Positions 7,676 through 16,799 are shown, counted from the first letter of the stretch. The stretch: 64,000 bases of DNA from JAGIBJ01 sp032119595 (GCA_032119595.1 JAUMBQ010000001.1:310001-374000); one strand, 5' to 3'. Notes: a model not told the origin generated them from the letters alone. Numbers and translations are program-made.

Positions 7676-8395
7676 ATGGCTCGCGACGCAGGCAGCGATG
7701 ACGCGATCCTTACGACGCGCCCGAGCCGAAGGGTGGCGACCGTCCGCGCGGCCCTGGCCCTCGGTTTGGTCAGCGTCGTCGCGGGCTGCGGCTCAGCTCC
7801 GGTCTCGGAGCTTCCACCCGCGGCGCAGGCCGACCGGTCACCGACGCTGGTCGTGGCGCCAGCGGGCCAACGGTCGGACGGCTCCAACGTTGCGCTCGCC
7901 ACACCCGTCACGACGTTTGTCCTGCGCGGCGGATCGCTGCTGGCAGTGCTCCTCCCCCGCGAGCGGGTCTTGAAGATCGTTGATGTTGCGACCGGCCGCG
8001 AGGTCTCGCGAGCGTCCGCTGGCGTCGGCCCAACCAACCTCGCTTGCGGTCCCGAGGGCCCGTGCTTCGTGACCGACACGCACGGCGACGCGCTCCTGGT
8101 GATGCGGGTCGGCGACGGCGGTCGATCGCTCCGGATCAGCCGGCGCGTCTACGTGGCCGGCGCTCCGTACGCGATCGCGATCGACCCGCAGCGGCGCCGG
8201 CTGTGGGTCACGCTGACCGCCCGCAATGAACTCGTCGAGCTCGGTGCGCACGGCCGCCCGCACATCCTCCAGCGGCTCCCGACGATCCGCCAGCCCGATG
8301 CGGTGACCGTCTCACGCGCGACTGGGATGCTCACCATCATGAGTCCGGAAGGCGAGGTGCAGCGGATCCCGGACCCCACCTCCGGCGACGGCTGA
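7676..8395 (+). CDS. Predicted lipoprotein with beta-propeller-like repeats
   Basis: The protein has 239 residues. A hydrophobic signal (about 22-37) ends in the lipobox VVAGC, with C38 as the predicted lipidated residue. The mature part has short repeated blades such as VLKIVDVATGREV and IAIDPQRRRLWVTL, the pattern of YVTN/NHL-type propellers. It is too short for a complete seven-blade ring, so a partial or four-blade propeller is likely. It would be anchored to the outer face of the cytoplasmic membrane. Function is unknown. The next gene on this strand starts 127 nt downstream. Confidence 0.7.
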   Translation: MARDAGSDDAILTTRPSRRVATVRAALALGLVSVVAGCGSAPVSELPPAAQADRSPTLVVAPAGQRSDGSNVALATPVTTFVLRGGSLLAVLLPRERVLKIVDVATGREVSRASAGVGPTNLACGPEGPCFVTDTHGDALLVMRVGDGGRSLRISRRVYVAGAPYAIAIDPQRRRLWVTLTARNELVELGAHGRPHILQRLPTIRQPDAVTVSRATGMLTIMSPEGEVQRIPDPTSGDG

Positions 8396-8521
8396 ACGAC
8401 CACCGCTGCCCCGCGCCGGATGATCCCGCGCCGGACCGTTTCCGTGTACGTTGGACTGTGACCGTCGGCACGCTTTCATGTCCAGCCAGCGGCCTACTTC
8501 CACGTCACCACCTGGAGTCCC

Positions 8522-11500
8522 GTGTCCTTCCTGCTCAGGCGCCCGAGCCGTCCTCTCGGCGCCCTCTTCACCTCGCTCGCTCTCCTCGGAGCGGCCGCTG
8601 CGTTGCCGGCTTCGGCGACCGCGGCGGACACGAAGTACGCCCTCACCGATGTCTACGCCGGGCCTGTGGCGGGCACGACGGAGGTCAAGGTCGGCCAGGA
8701 CTTCCCGGGCGGCCGGTGCGCTCGGCGGCCCGACTCCACGGGCCTCTTCGACAGCGTGATTCCGCTCGCCGCTGCCGCCGGCACCAGCACCGATCAATGC
8801 ATCGCGTTCTTCTTCCCTGAGCCGGACGTCGGCAGCGGACTGCTCGCTGCCTCACCTGACCTCAGCGTCACCTCCGGCGACGATGCCAAGGATGTGATCC
8901 TCGATCTTCCGCGCGGGTTCCAGGCGTCGCCTGGCGCGATTCCGACCTGCTCGGCGGAACAGTTCCACATCAACGCCGACGGCTCCGTGCCGACGCCTCC
9001 CGCCGCCATCGCCTCCGTCGATATCCCCAGCACCTGCCCGTCGGGCAGCGTCGTGGGTCGCGGGCGCGTCAAGGCGTTCGTCAGCGCGGCTACCCCCATT
9101 GACTCCCTCGGCATTGACGATGATGCGGTCAACGGCAACGTCTACAACCTCGAGCCGGGCCCTGGCGAGATCGCACGACTTGGCGTCGAGATCGTCATCG
9201 GGTCGTTGGCCTTCCCGACGCGCGTGGTCGTCAAGTTCCAGATCACCGGTGGCGCAGAGCCCAAGCTGCGCGCGGTCGTCAAGGACCTCCCTCGCGTCGT
9301 GCACCTGATCCGTCCTGGCGCCACCGAGGACGACAAAACCACGGTCACGCGCCCACTCCTGATCGCCGGCGTCGGCATCCTCGCTTGGGGCAAGAGCAGC
9401 GATCACCCTGAGCTGGCCGCCCCCGCGTTCGCTCAGCACGGCACCGAATGTGGCGTCGACCTCTCGGCCACCGCAACGGTGACGTCCTACAACGGCACCG
9501 TCTCGACGAAGACCTCGGCGCCGTATCAGCTCACGGGCTGTGGCTCGCTCCCGTTCGCGCCGACGGTGGCGCTCAGCGACGTCGCCCGCGCCCCAGCCGT
9601 CCCGACACCCGTGACGGTGAATGTCGCGGTCCCGCAGGCTCCAGCTGAGCCACTCACGTCGCTCGTCAAGGACGTCGCCGTCACGCTCCCCGCCGGCCTC
9701 GAGGTCGGCGCCCAGGTCGCGTCCGGTACATCCGGGCTGCCGCTCTGCACGGCGGCTGCCTTCGGCGCTGACGCATCCACGGCGGCGACGTGCCCCGCTG
9801 GTTCCAAGGTCGGCGACGCACGGATCGACAGCCCGCTCGTGGCACGCCCGTTCACCGGCAGCGTGTTCCTCGGCCCCCAGCCGGCCGTCGGCGAACTCCC
9901 CAAGCTCTACGTCGAGGCCAGCCTCGATGGAGCCGCAGGCCCCGATGCTGCGCGCGTCAAGCTGGTCGGCTCGGCCACGGTCGATGCGACGGGTCGTGTG
10001 ACCGCCACCTTCAACGGCAACCCGCAGCTGCGGTTCAACGCGATCCAGCTGAAGTTCCGCGGTGGCCCGAACGCCCTGTTCATCACGCCGCGTACCTGCG
10101 GCACGACGACCGGCTCGTCGACGATCACCCCGAGCAATGGCGCCGCGCCCGTGACGGCCCCGCTGCCGCTCACGATCGATCAGGACTGCGCCATCTCGGC
10201 GTTCGCGCCGACGGTGGCCGTGGCTCCGTCCAACCCGCAGGCCGGGGCCACGTCGCCGACCACCATCACCATCGATCGCCGTGACCGCACCGCCTGGCTG
10301 ACCGGCGTCAAGGTGTCGCTGCCACCGGGGCTGCTCGCCTTCCTCAAGAACGCGACCGAGTGCCCGGCCGGCGATGCCACGACCGGTGCCTGCCCGGCGT
10401 CCTCGAAGATCGGCACCGTGCGCGTCAGCGCCGGCGCCGGCGCGTCGCCGCTGTCGATCACTGGCGCCCTCTACCTGGTGCAGCCGCCGGCAGGCGCAGT
10501 CGCCGGTGCGGTGATTGTCGTGCGAGCCAAGATCGGCGACCTCGATCTCGGCGACGTCGTCGTCCCCGGCCGCATCGAGCTCCGTCCGACCGATGCCGGC
10601 CTGGACTTCATCACTACGGCGCCGACGCGCGTGCACAACCTCGCGCTGAACATGCGGACCATCGAGGTCGGGCTCGATCGCGAGAGCTTTGCGACGAATC
10701 CGTCGTCGTGCGGACCGCTCGGCTTCGGCTCGTCCATCACCGGCGACGGTGGCGAGACGGCCACGCCTGGCGGCACGGTGTCGTACACGGGCTGCGAGAA
10801 GCTCCCGTTCCAGCCAAGCCTGCGGGCGACGCTCACGGGCGACGTGAAGCCGCTCGGCTTCCCGGGCATGTACGTCGAGGTCAAGACGCGCCCGGGCGAC
10901 ACCAACCTGCGCGCGACAACCGTCGTGCTGCCGGAGGGCGTGAGCGCGGCGTTGCCGAATCTGCGCAACCGCTGCGCCCTGGCCGACCTGAACGCCGGTG
11001 CCTGCGCCCCGGAGACGAAGGTCGGTTCGGCTCGGGCGAACGTGTCGATCACCGATGACATCATCACCGGCGACGTGTTCCTGCTGAGCGTGCCCGGCGA
11101 GCAGCTCCCTGGCCTGGGACTCAGCTTCGGCGGCCGCTACACCCAGCGCGTCACGAGCGCCGTGCGGATCAACAAAGGCGACGGACGCCTCACCGTCGTG
11201 TTCTCCTCGATCCCGGATCTCCCGCTGAGCCAGCTGATCGTCGATGTTGGCGGCGGCCCCAAGGGTCCGCTCCAGCTCTCGCGCGGCGACTGCCCGAACG
11301 GCACCCGTTGGGACGCCGCCTTCACCGGCCAGGGCGGACAGACGGCGACCGCTCAAACTGGCCTGCGGTGCGCTGCCAAGTCCACGATGCGAATCTCGGC
11401 GAAGTCCGGGTTCTCCCTGCGGAACTTCGACTTCGGTGGCCGGTTCCTGAAGTCGGCCGCGGTCACGGTGCCGACCGGATACAAGCTCGTTCCGTCGGCC

Positions 11501-11752
11501 GCGAAGCCGAAGGGCAGGGCCTGGGCCCGGACCGAGGGCGGCACGCCGAAGCTGGCGATCACCAGCAAAGCGCTAACGGTCACCACCACCTCGACGAAGA
11601 CCACCTCGCTGCGCATCAAGGTCTCGCCCAAGGCCGTGCGTCGCACGTCGAAGAAGAAGCTCAAGAAGGGCGCCACGGTCAACGTGCTCGTGCGGTTCGT
11701 GTTCACCGACGGCGCCGTGCAGACGCAGACCGTCAAGGCTGCCGCCAGCTAA
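8522..11752 (+). CDS. Very large secreted protein with four diverged internal repeats
   Basis: The protein has 1,076 residues and starts with GTG. A Sec signal (about 1-35, ending ASATAADTK) leads a mature protein of beta-rich modules. A signature of the form C-x-n-CP-x-(G/S)S-x-(V/I)G-x-x-R followed by G-x-(V/L)(Y/F)(L/N) recurs four times (CPSGSVVG, CPAGSKVG, CPASSKIG, CAPETKVG). The last three modules begin with F(A/Q)P(T/S) near residues 345, 560 and 760, so the unit is about 200 residues. Each module has paired Cys residues, suggesting disulphides outside the cell. The C-terminus (about 960-1076) is a separate Thr/Lys-rich beta domain without an LPXTG signal. I do not recognise a named family. 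A cell-surface or matrix role is an inference from export and repeats. Confidence 0.8.
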   Translation: MSFLLRRPSRPLGALFTSLALLGAAAALPASATAADTKYALTDVYAGPVAGTTEVKVGQDFPGGRCARRPDSTGLFDSVIPLAAAAGTSTDQCIAFFFPEPDVGSGLLAASPDLSVTSGDDAKDVILDLPRGFQASPGAIPTCSAEQFHINADGSVPTPPAAIASVDIPSTCPSGSVVGRGRVKAFVSAATPIDSLGIDDDAVNGNVYNLEPGPGEIARLGVEIVIGSLAFPTRVVVKFQITGGAEPKLRAVVKDLPRVVHLIRPGATEDDKTTVTRPLLIAGVGILAWGKSSDHPELAAPAFAQHGTECGVDLSATATVTSYNGTVSTKTSAPYQLTGCGSLPFAPTVALSDVARAPAVPTPVTVNVAVPQAPAEPLTSLVKDVAVTLPAGLEVGAQVASGTSGLPLCTAAAFGADASTAATCPAGSKVGDARIDSPLVARPFTGSVFLGPQPAVGELPKLYVEASLDGAAGPDAARVKLVGSATVDATGRVTATFNGNPQLRFNAIQLKFRGGPNALFITPRTCGTTTGSSTITPSNGAAPVTAPLPLTIDQDCAISAFAPTVAVAPSNPQAGATSPTTITIDRRDRTAWLTGVKVSLPPGLLAFLKNATECPAGDATTGACPASSKIGTVRVSAGAGASPLSITGALYLVQPPAGAVAGAVIVVRAKIGDLDLGDVVVPGRIELRPTDAGLDFITTAPTRVHNLALNMRTIEVGLDRESFATNPSSCGPLGFGSSITGDGGETATPGGTVSYTGCEKLPFQPSLRATLTGDVKPLGFPGMYVEVKTRPGDTNLRATTVVLPEGVSAALPNLRNRCALADLNAGACAPETKVGSARANVSITDDIITGDVFLLSVPGEQLPGLGLSFGGRYTQRVTSAVRINKGDGRLTVVFSSIPDLPLSQLIVDVGGGPKGPLQLSRGDCPNGTRWDAAFTGQGGQTATAQTGLRCAAKSTMRISAKSGFSLRNFDFGGRFLKSAAVTVPTGYKLVPSAAKPKGRAWARTEGGTPKLAITSKALTVTTTSTKTTSLRIKVSPKAVRRTSKKKLKKGATVNVLVRFVFTDGAVQTQTVKAAAS

Positions 11753-11773
11753 ACGCCGGCCGGCCCTCGCCAA

Positions 11774-11809
11774 GTGATTCCACGGCCGCCGGAGTGGCCG
11801 TGGAATCAC
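11774..11809. terminator. Bidirectional hairpin terminator between convergent genes
   Basis: Perfect 14-bp stem: GTGATTCCACGGCC at 11774-11787 and its reverse complement at 11796-11809, with the 8-nt loop GCCGGAGT. It is centred in the 61-nt gap between two convergent genes. T-runs are weak, as is common in high-GC actinobacteria. Confidence 0.75.
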
Positions 11810-11813
11810 CTCC

Positions 11814-12398
11814 CTACGCGCGGAGGCGGCGGACCGCGTAGAGCAGCGCCGAGGCCGCCACGAGCAGTCCGGTCACAAAGAACCAGCGCGCGAGGAAGTC
11901 GGGTGGTTCGTGGCCGAGCGCATTGACGAAGTTCTGCGGCTGGCGCTCGAGGATCCTTGGGAGGAACACGACGAACAGCACGCCAGAGATCACGAGCGGC
12001 GTGCGGATGTGGTTGATCACGGGTACGGCCCGCTCTGCGTCACGGCTGGGCCGGCTAGCGGAAACAAGGTTGGCGGCAACATCGTCGTCGGCGCCCGCAG
12101 CGACCGTCTCGGTGTCGACCGCGGACTCCGCCGGCCCCATCGCGAGATCCTTCAGCGGCGTTCCGTCGCCGGCGCCGACGCCCCGCGACAGCAGCGTGTT
12201 CACCACGCCGTAGATCGGGAGGAACACGGCGTCGTGCAGCACGGCGCCGCCGAGCAGCCAGAGGGCAAGGTTCAGCGGCTGCGGTGCGAACCGCGCCTGA
12301 AACATGATCGACAGGAGGTACGCCGTGACCGCGATGACCGCGATGTGGCCCACGAGATGCAGCGGATGTTTGCCGTACAGCGTCCGAAAGCGCGTCAT
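11814..12398 (-). CDS. Integral membrane protein, 194 aa, next to molybdopterin oxidoreductase
   Basis: The ATG at 12398 (MTRFRTLYGKHPLH) is chosen over the longer open frame, which reads into the neighbour. Four hydrophobic helices are visible: about 14-32, 40-62, 132-152 and 168-188. The loop between helices two and three is acidic and Ala/Asp-rich. It starts 40 nt downstream of the Sec/Tat molybdoprotein on the same strand and is probably the last gene of that operon. A membrane partner or electron-transfer accessory is plausible from context. No heme or metal motif is certain and I do not recognise the family. Confidence 0.7.
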   Translation of the reverse strand: MTRFRTLYGKHPLHLVGHIAVIAVTAYLLSIMFQARFAPQPLNLALWLLGGAVLHDAVFLPIYGVVNTLLSRGVGAGDGTPLKDLAMGPAESAVDTETVAAGADDDVAANLVSASRPSRDAERAVPVINHIRTPLVISGVLFVVFLPRILERQPQNFVNALGHEPPDFLARWFFVTGLLVAASALLYAVRRLRA

Positions 12399-12438
12399 TG
12401 CGGCCTCACCGCCTGCGGCCCGAACACCTCTGAACGAA

Positions 12439-13671
12439 TCATGCGAACACCATCGTCTCGACCCACTTGGTGCAGTGCACCCCTGGCAACGCAGGCACAA
12501 TCACGCGCGCTGGGTACCCGTGATCGAGCGGGAGGTCCTCGCCGCCGACCTTGAGCGCGAGCAGCGACTCGTCGGCGGCGACCTGCGCGCGCCCGATGGT
12601 GGTCTGCTTGAACGCGCCACGCGGCTGCAGCGAGACGACCCGCATCGTGCGAGGGCTCGTGGCACCCACGAGCGCTGCGAGATCGGCGAGCCGCACGCCC
12701 GTCCATGTCTGCGTCGACGACCATCCCTCGACGCACGCGATCGGCAAGTCGTAGGTGCGCTGCTCCATCGCCAGGAGGTCGGCACGCGTCAGCTCGACGG
12801 CGCGCCCACCGGGTCCGGTGAGCTTGAGGCGCCAGCCATCGCCGACCATCTCGGGCGTGATCCGAGCCACCTTCGCGGTCTTGTTGACCGGGAACCGCCC
12901 AGGGCCAACCTCTCCCCGGCCACGAGGAGCGAAGAGCGCGATCTGCCGAAACGGCCCACCGGCCGATTGCCCGACGGTCGTCAGAAACACCGCGCCCGTC
13001 GTCGCGCCGAGCAGTCCAAGCACGCCGCGCCGGCTGATCGTCGTAGGACCCGGATTCGGCGACCGCAGCTCGTCACCGGCCATGCCGAGGACCTCGTTCC
13101 TGGTGCGACGCGCCTCCCGCATGGTCGGGAACTTCACTGCGACGTGCAGCACCACCGACGCCACGAAGATCCACGCACCGTAGTAGTGGGCGACGACGAA
13201 GTTGAAGTGCCAGGGGTAGTAGAGCTGCGCGTTCGTGAGCCCGGTGAGGACCTGAAAGAACGCGGACCCGACCAGCAAGAGGTTTGCCAGCTTCTCCAGC
13301 GCCTTCGCGGGGCTGGTGGGCAACGGCCAGAACAGCTTGGGGATGACCGACCAGAGCTTGAACAGCAGCAGCGGCACCATCACGAAGCCGAACGTCACAT
13401 GCGAACCCTGCGTGAGCGCATAGAGCCAGCTCGGCGAGGTCGGCCAGCTGATCACGAAGAGCTGGAGATCAAGGTCGCGCGGGATCAGGTCGTTGCGGCC
13501 AAGGTCAGGCTGGTACGCCGCATGCGAGAGGAAGCCCGTGACGGACACGATCACGATGCAGAGCAGCAGCAGCGACCCGATGATCGTGGTCAGCCAGGCG
13601 CTGCGAACCGGGCTGCGCCAGAAGCCGGCGCGGGCCGGCCCCGGCGGCGGGACGTCCGGGATCAGGCCCAT
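12439..13671 (-). CDS. Cytochrome b-like/sulfite-oxidase-fold molybdopterin oxidoreductase, dual Sec/Tat membrane protein
   Basis: The protein has 410 residues. Four N-terminal membrane helices (about 25-47, 89-108, 129-148, 160-180) carry His residues (H50, H91, H155, H162, H176) suited to heme b binding. A cytoplasmic loop then carries the twin-arginine motif SRRGVLG (R214, R215) just before a fifth helix (217-235). The C-terminal domain (240-410) is a sulfite-oxidase-type Moco domain with C313 in LPIACVEGW as the likely Mo ligand and the closing LPGVHCTKWVE. This is the layout of actinobacterial polytopic proteins inserted by Sec and finished by Tat, which places the Moco domain outside. 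The substrate is unknown. Its start overlaps the stop of the upstream methyltransferase by 10 nt. Confidence 0.88.
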   Translation of the reverse strand: MGLIPDVPPPGPARAGFWRSPVRSAWLTTIIGSLLLLCIVIVSVTGFLSHAAYQPDLGRNDLIPRDLDLQLFVISWPTSPSWLYALTQGSHVTFGFVMVPLLLFKLWSVIPKLFWPLPTSPAKALEKLANLLLVGSAFFQVLTGLTNAQLYYPWHFNFVVAHYYGAWIFVASVVLHVAVKFPTMREARRTRNEVLGMAGDELRSPNPGPTTISRRGVLGLLGATTGAVFLTTVGQSAGGPFRQIALFAPRGRGEVGPGRFPVNKTAKVARITPEMVGDGWRLKLTGPGGRAVELTRADLLAMEQRTYDLPIACVEGWSSTQTWTGVRLADLAALVGATSPRTMRVVSLQPRGAFKQTTIGRAQVAADESLLALKVGGEDLPLDHGYPARVIVPALPGVHCTKWVETMVFA

Positions 13672-14294
13672 GAGAGCTCCGCGAACCAACGCCCGGAGTC
13701 TTCCCACCGGTAGGCCACGCAGAGGTCGGCAGGAGCGGCCACTCCATCGAGTTCGTCGCTCGCGACCCGCGCCCAGGGGAACCAATGCGACACGTCGTCG
13801 CCGCGCTCCAAGCGAACCGGCGCGGAATGCAGCCCGCTTCCTGGCGCATCGCTCTCCACGAGCACGCGGCCGGTCGGCGTGAGGAACTCGCCGATCCGGC
13901 GCAGAAGATGAGTGGGGTCGCCTCCGATGCCGAGGTTGCCGTCGAGCAGCAGCACGGTCTCCCAGACACCGAGTTCAAGACCATGATCGAAGACGTCGGC
14001 GTGGACGGCCTCGGCGCCGCGGGCTGCGGCAATCCGGACGGCCGAGGGCGACGCGTCGAGGCCGAGCACGGCGACCCCACGGCGCACGAGGGCGTGGACA
14101 TGTCGACCAGGGCCGCACCCCACGTCGAGCACGGGGCCTCGCGCACGGTCGATCAGACGCTCATCGACCGGATCGGCGTCGGCAAGCCAGCGATTCACCG
14201 CGAGGCTCTGCGTGGCGCCGTCGGCGTGGCGCGCCGTCAGTGAGGCACCAAGATCAAGGGCCGCGCCGTAGATCGTCCAGGGCATCGCAGTCAT
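13662..14294 (-). CDS. Class I SAM-dependent methyltransferase
   Basis: The protein has 210 residues. SAM-binding motif I is VLDVGCGPGRHVHAL (about 53-67), followed by an acidic residue after the second strand (VLGLDASPSAV) and motif DLGVWETVLLLDGNLG-like sequence in the next strand. Such proteins transfer a methyl group to small molecules. The acceptor cannot be read from sequence. The gene overlaps both neighbours (4 nt with the upstream DUF2064 gene, 10 nt with the oxidoreductase), so it belongs to the five-gene leftward operon. Confidence 0.85.
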   Translation of the reverse strand: MTAMPWTIYGAALDLGASLTARHADGATQSLAVNRWLADADPVDERLIDRARGPVLDVGCGPGRHVHALVRRGVAVLGLDASPSAVRIAAARGAEAVHADVFDHGLELGVWETVLLLDGNLGIGGDPTHLLRRIGEFLTPTGRVLVESDAPGSGLHSAPVRLERGDDVSHWFPWARVASDELDGVAAPADLCVAYRWEDSGRWFAELSWA

Positions 14295-14992
14295 CGCTGC
14301 ACCGCCTTCACGACGCCGAACGCGGGCCCCGGCACGGCCATGGCCTCTTCGATCGGACCCGCTAGCCCCAGCTCGCGCAGGGCCGCCGAGAACCGCAAGC
14401 GCGGCGCGGTCAACGCCACTTGCCGCGCCGACCGAATGTCGTCGATATCGACGAGGATCGGCAGACCGGTGCAGACCGCCAGCCCGTGCTGGAGGAGGCG
14501 CTCGAGCTGGAGGGCGCCGGTGTCCGGCTGACTCATCGGGACGCCCTCCAGCAGCGGCCGCGCCGGCCGTTGACCGCGCAGCCCGATGCCCCAGTAGCCA
14601 CCGTCCTCGGTCATGCCGACCAAGGCGTCCGTTCCTGGGGCCTCAAGGAGGTCGCTGCACGCCATGAGCAGCTCAGGGGTGATCTGCGGGGTGTCCATCC
14701 CGATCAGGAAGGTCGGCTCCGGGAGGGCATCGAAGGCGGCCGCGAGGCGCTCGTCGAGGCCGGCGCCGCGTTGGGGAATGACCTCGAACCCGTCGGGAAG
14801 CCATGGCCCAGGCTCACCGTCCAGGACGCAGACGTATCGGGCTGCGGGCGTCTGGGCCACGGCCGAGAGTGTGTCGGCAAGGGCTGCTTCAGCGAGCTGC
14901 GCCGCTTGCTGCGGAGAGCAAGGCGGGCAGAGGCGCGTCTTCACGCGGCCAGCAACCGGGGCCTTGGCGATCACGGCCAGCGCCACGCTCAT
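14291..14992 (-). CDS. DUF2064/TIGR04282-type glycosyltransferase-A-fold protein
   Basis: The protein has 233 residues from the ATG at 14992 (MSVALAVIAKAPVAGRVKTRL), which matches the family N-terminus. The open frame further upstream is antisense to the neighbour. Family hallmarks are KTRLCPP, the acidic LIGMDTPQIT and EDGGYWGIGLRG. These are nucleotide-diphospho-sugar transferase-fold proteins related to MobA/CofC; most are uncharacterised. It overlaps the upstream GT2 gene by 4 nt. Together with the GT2 protein and epimerase it suggests modification of a sugar or glycolipid. Confidence 0.85.
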   Translation of the reverse strand: MSVALAVIAKAPVAGRVKTRLCPPCSPQQAAQLAEAALADTLSAVAQTPAARYVCVLDGEPGPWLPDGFEVIPQRGAGLDERLAAAFDALPEPTFLIGMDTPQITPELLMACSDLLEAPGTDALVGMTEDGGYWGIGLRGQRPARPLLEGVPMSQPDTGALQLERLLQHGLAVCTGLPILVDIDDIRSARQVALTAPRLRFSAALRELGLAGPIEEAMAVPGPAFGVVKAVQR

Positions 14993-15633
14993 GCCATCAC
15001 CGCCGACATGTCGCGCACGGCCCGCACCGTGCCACGCACCGTGCCCGTCACCTTCGACTGACCAATCCGCGGGAGATACCCGACGGGCACTTCGTCGATG
15101 ACCCAGTCGGCCCGCGCGGCGCGCAGCACCATCTCCAGCGGCCACCCAAATCGCCGGTCCTCGATGCCGAGGGCAATGAGATCCGCGCGGCGTGCGGCGC
15201 GCATCGGCCCCAGATCACGCAGGGCCACGCCGGCGCGCCTTCGCAGCTGCCACGCCAGTACTCCGTTGGCCGCGCGCGCGTGCACGGGCCAGGCGCCACG
15301 ACCGTTGGGCTGTCGCCGACCCAAGACGAGGTCGGCCGCGCCGCCGATCACCGGGTCCGCGACGAGCGGAAGCTCTGAAGGATCCAGCGACGCGTCGCAG
15401 TCCATGAAGCACACGACATCGGCCGAGGCGGCCATGAGGCCGGCGAAGCACGCGGCACCAAATCCGGGGCGCTCTTCACGCACGACCTGCGCGCCGAGGC
15501 GGGCGGCGATCTCGCCCGAGCCGTCGGTCGACCCGTTGTCGACGACGATCGGCGCGTAACCCGCCGGGATCCGTTCCAGGACCCAAGGGATGGCACCGGC
15601 TTCGTTCAGAACCGGGAGGACGACATTTGGCAC
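14989..15633 (-). CDS. Family 2 glycosyltransferase (dolichyl/polyprenyl-phosphate sugar synthase-like)
   Basis: The protein has 214 residues and starts with GTG at 15633, preceded at good distance by GGAGAGG. The GT-A fold is clear: VVLPVLNEAGAIPWVLE, VVDNGSTDGS, and the metal-binding FMDCDASLDP. It ends with a catalytic-loop region around MRAARRADLIAL and has no membrane helices. Related enzymes transfer a hexose from a nucleotide sugar to polyprenyl phosphate in the cytoplasm. It is the first gene of the leftward operon and lies about 100 nt from the divergent epimerase. Confidence 0.88.
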   Translation of the reverse strand: MPNVVLPVLNEAGAIPWVLERIPAGYAPIVVDNGSTDGSGEIAARLGAQVVREERPGFGAACFAGLMAASADVVCFMDCDASLDPSELPLVADPVIGGAADLVLGRRQPNGRGAWPVHARAANGVLAWQLRRRAGVALRDLGPMRAARRADLIALGIEDRRFGWPLEMVLRAARADWVIDEVPVGYLPRIGQSKVTGTVRGTVRAVRDMSAVMA

Positions 15634-15732
15634 GTTTCCATCCTCTCCGCTTTTGCCACTGGTTCGGTGAATTCTTACGAACGTTCCGAAAGGCGACGCG
15701 CGCAGGCCCGGTCGACCTTCTACGGTCAGGCG

Positions 15733-16776
15733 ATGCTCCTGCTCACCGGCGGCGCCGGATTCATCGGATCGCACCTCGTCGATGCGCTCGCCGCCTTCGG
15801 ACGCGCCGTCCGCGTCTTGGACCACCACGAGCCCAAGGGCCCGGTGCCGGCGGGCGTGGAGGTCGTGATCGGCGACGTCCGCGACCCTGAGGTGGTGGCG
15901 TCGGCGTTGGAGGGCATCACCGCCGTCTGCCATCAGGCCGCGATGGTCGGCCTGGGCGTCGACCTCGATGACATTGCGGACTACGTCTCCCACAACGATC
16001 TGGGCACGGCCGTGCTGCTGCGCGCGATGGCACGGAGCCATCAGTCCCGGGCATCCGATGCGGGGATCGACCGCCTCGTGCTCGCGTCCAGCATGGTCGT
16101 CTACGGCGAAGGCCGATATCGCTGCCGGGACCACGGGATCGTGGGCCCAGGTCCAAGGGCGACCACGGACCTCGAAGAGGGCCGCTTCGAGCCACCGTGC
16201 CCAGCTTGCGGCGCGCCGCTCACGGCCGAGTCCGTCCCGGAGACGGCCCCGACCGACCCACGCAATGTCTACGCCGCCACAAAGCTTCACCAAGAGCACC
16301 TCGCAGCAGCGTTCTCGCGCGAGACGGGCGTGCCGGTCACGTCGCTGCGCTACCACAACGTCTACGGGCCCGGAATGCCGCGGGACACCCCCTACGCCGG
16401 CGTCGCCTCGCTCTTCGCCAGCGAGCTGGCAGCCGGCCGCCCGCCGCGAGTGTTCGAGGACGGCGGCCAGCGGCGGGACTTCGTGCATGTGCGCGACATC
16501 GCGCGGGCCAACGTCCTCGCCCTCACGGCCTCCGAGCCGATCCCAGGCCCGTTCAACATCTGCTCCGGCCACCCACGCAGCGTGCTCGACATGGCCCGCG
16601 CGCTGCACGCTGCCGCCCAGCCCGGCACGCCTGCTCCGGTGGTTACCGGAGCGTTCCGCCTCGGCGACGTGCGCCACGTCTTCGCCGATCCGTCCCGCGC
16701 TCGAGACGTGCTCGGGTTCGTCGCCGAAGAGCCGTTCGACGCCGGCATGGCCGAACTCTTCGCTGGCGAAGCGTAA
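15733..16776 (+). CDS. NAD-dependent sugar-nucleotide epimerase (dTDP-L-rhamnose 4-epimerase-like, Cys-containing insert)
   Basis: The protein has 347 residues from the ATG at 15733, which opens directly into the Rossmann motif LLLTGGAGFIGSHLVDAL. The catalytic triad region is visible as SSMVVYG and YAATK (Y-x-x-x-K). Between them sits an insert with C-x-x-HG and PPCPACGAPL, the Cys cluster typical of dTDP-L-rhamnose 4-epimerase-type extended SDR enzymes. Such enzymes interconvert dTDP-6-deoxyhexoses for glycan synthesis. The ATG is preferred over the upstream in-frame start because the extra 22 residues are not conserved-looking. It is divergent from the GT2 operon and probably shares its promoter region. 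Confidence 0.87.
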   Translation: MLLLTGGAGFIGSHLVDALAAFGRAVRVLDHHEPKGPVPAGVEVVIGDVRDPEVVASALEGITAVCHQAAMVGLGVDLDDIADYVSHNDLGTAVLLRAMARSHQSRASDAGIDRLVLASSMVVYGEGRYRCRDHGIVGPGPRATTDLEEGRFEPPCPACGAPLTAESVPETAPTDPRNVYAATKLHQEHLAAAFSRETGVPVTSLRYHNVYGPGMPRDTPYAGVASLFASELAAGRPPRVFEDGGQRRDFVHVRDIARANVLALTASEPIPGPFNICSGHPRSVLDMARALHAAAQPGTPAPVVTGAFRLGDVRHVFADPSRARDVLGFVAEEPFDAGMAELFAGEA

Positions 16777-16799
16777 GGCCGCCCACAGCACGCCCCTCG

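Noticed and set aside
12304..13713. Plus-strand open frame of 469 codons opposite the Moco gene
   Set aside because: The product is Arg/His/Glu-rich without domains; the minus strand holds a complete, recognisable protein.
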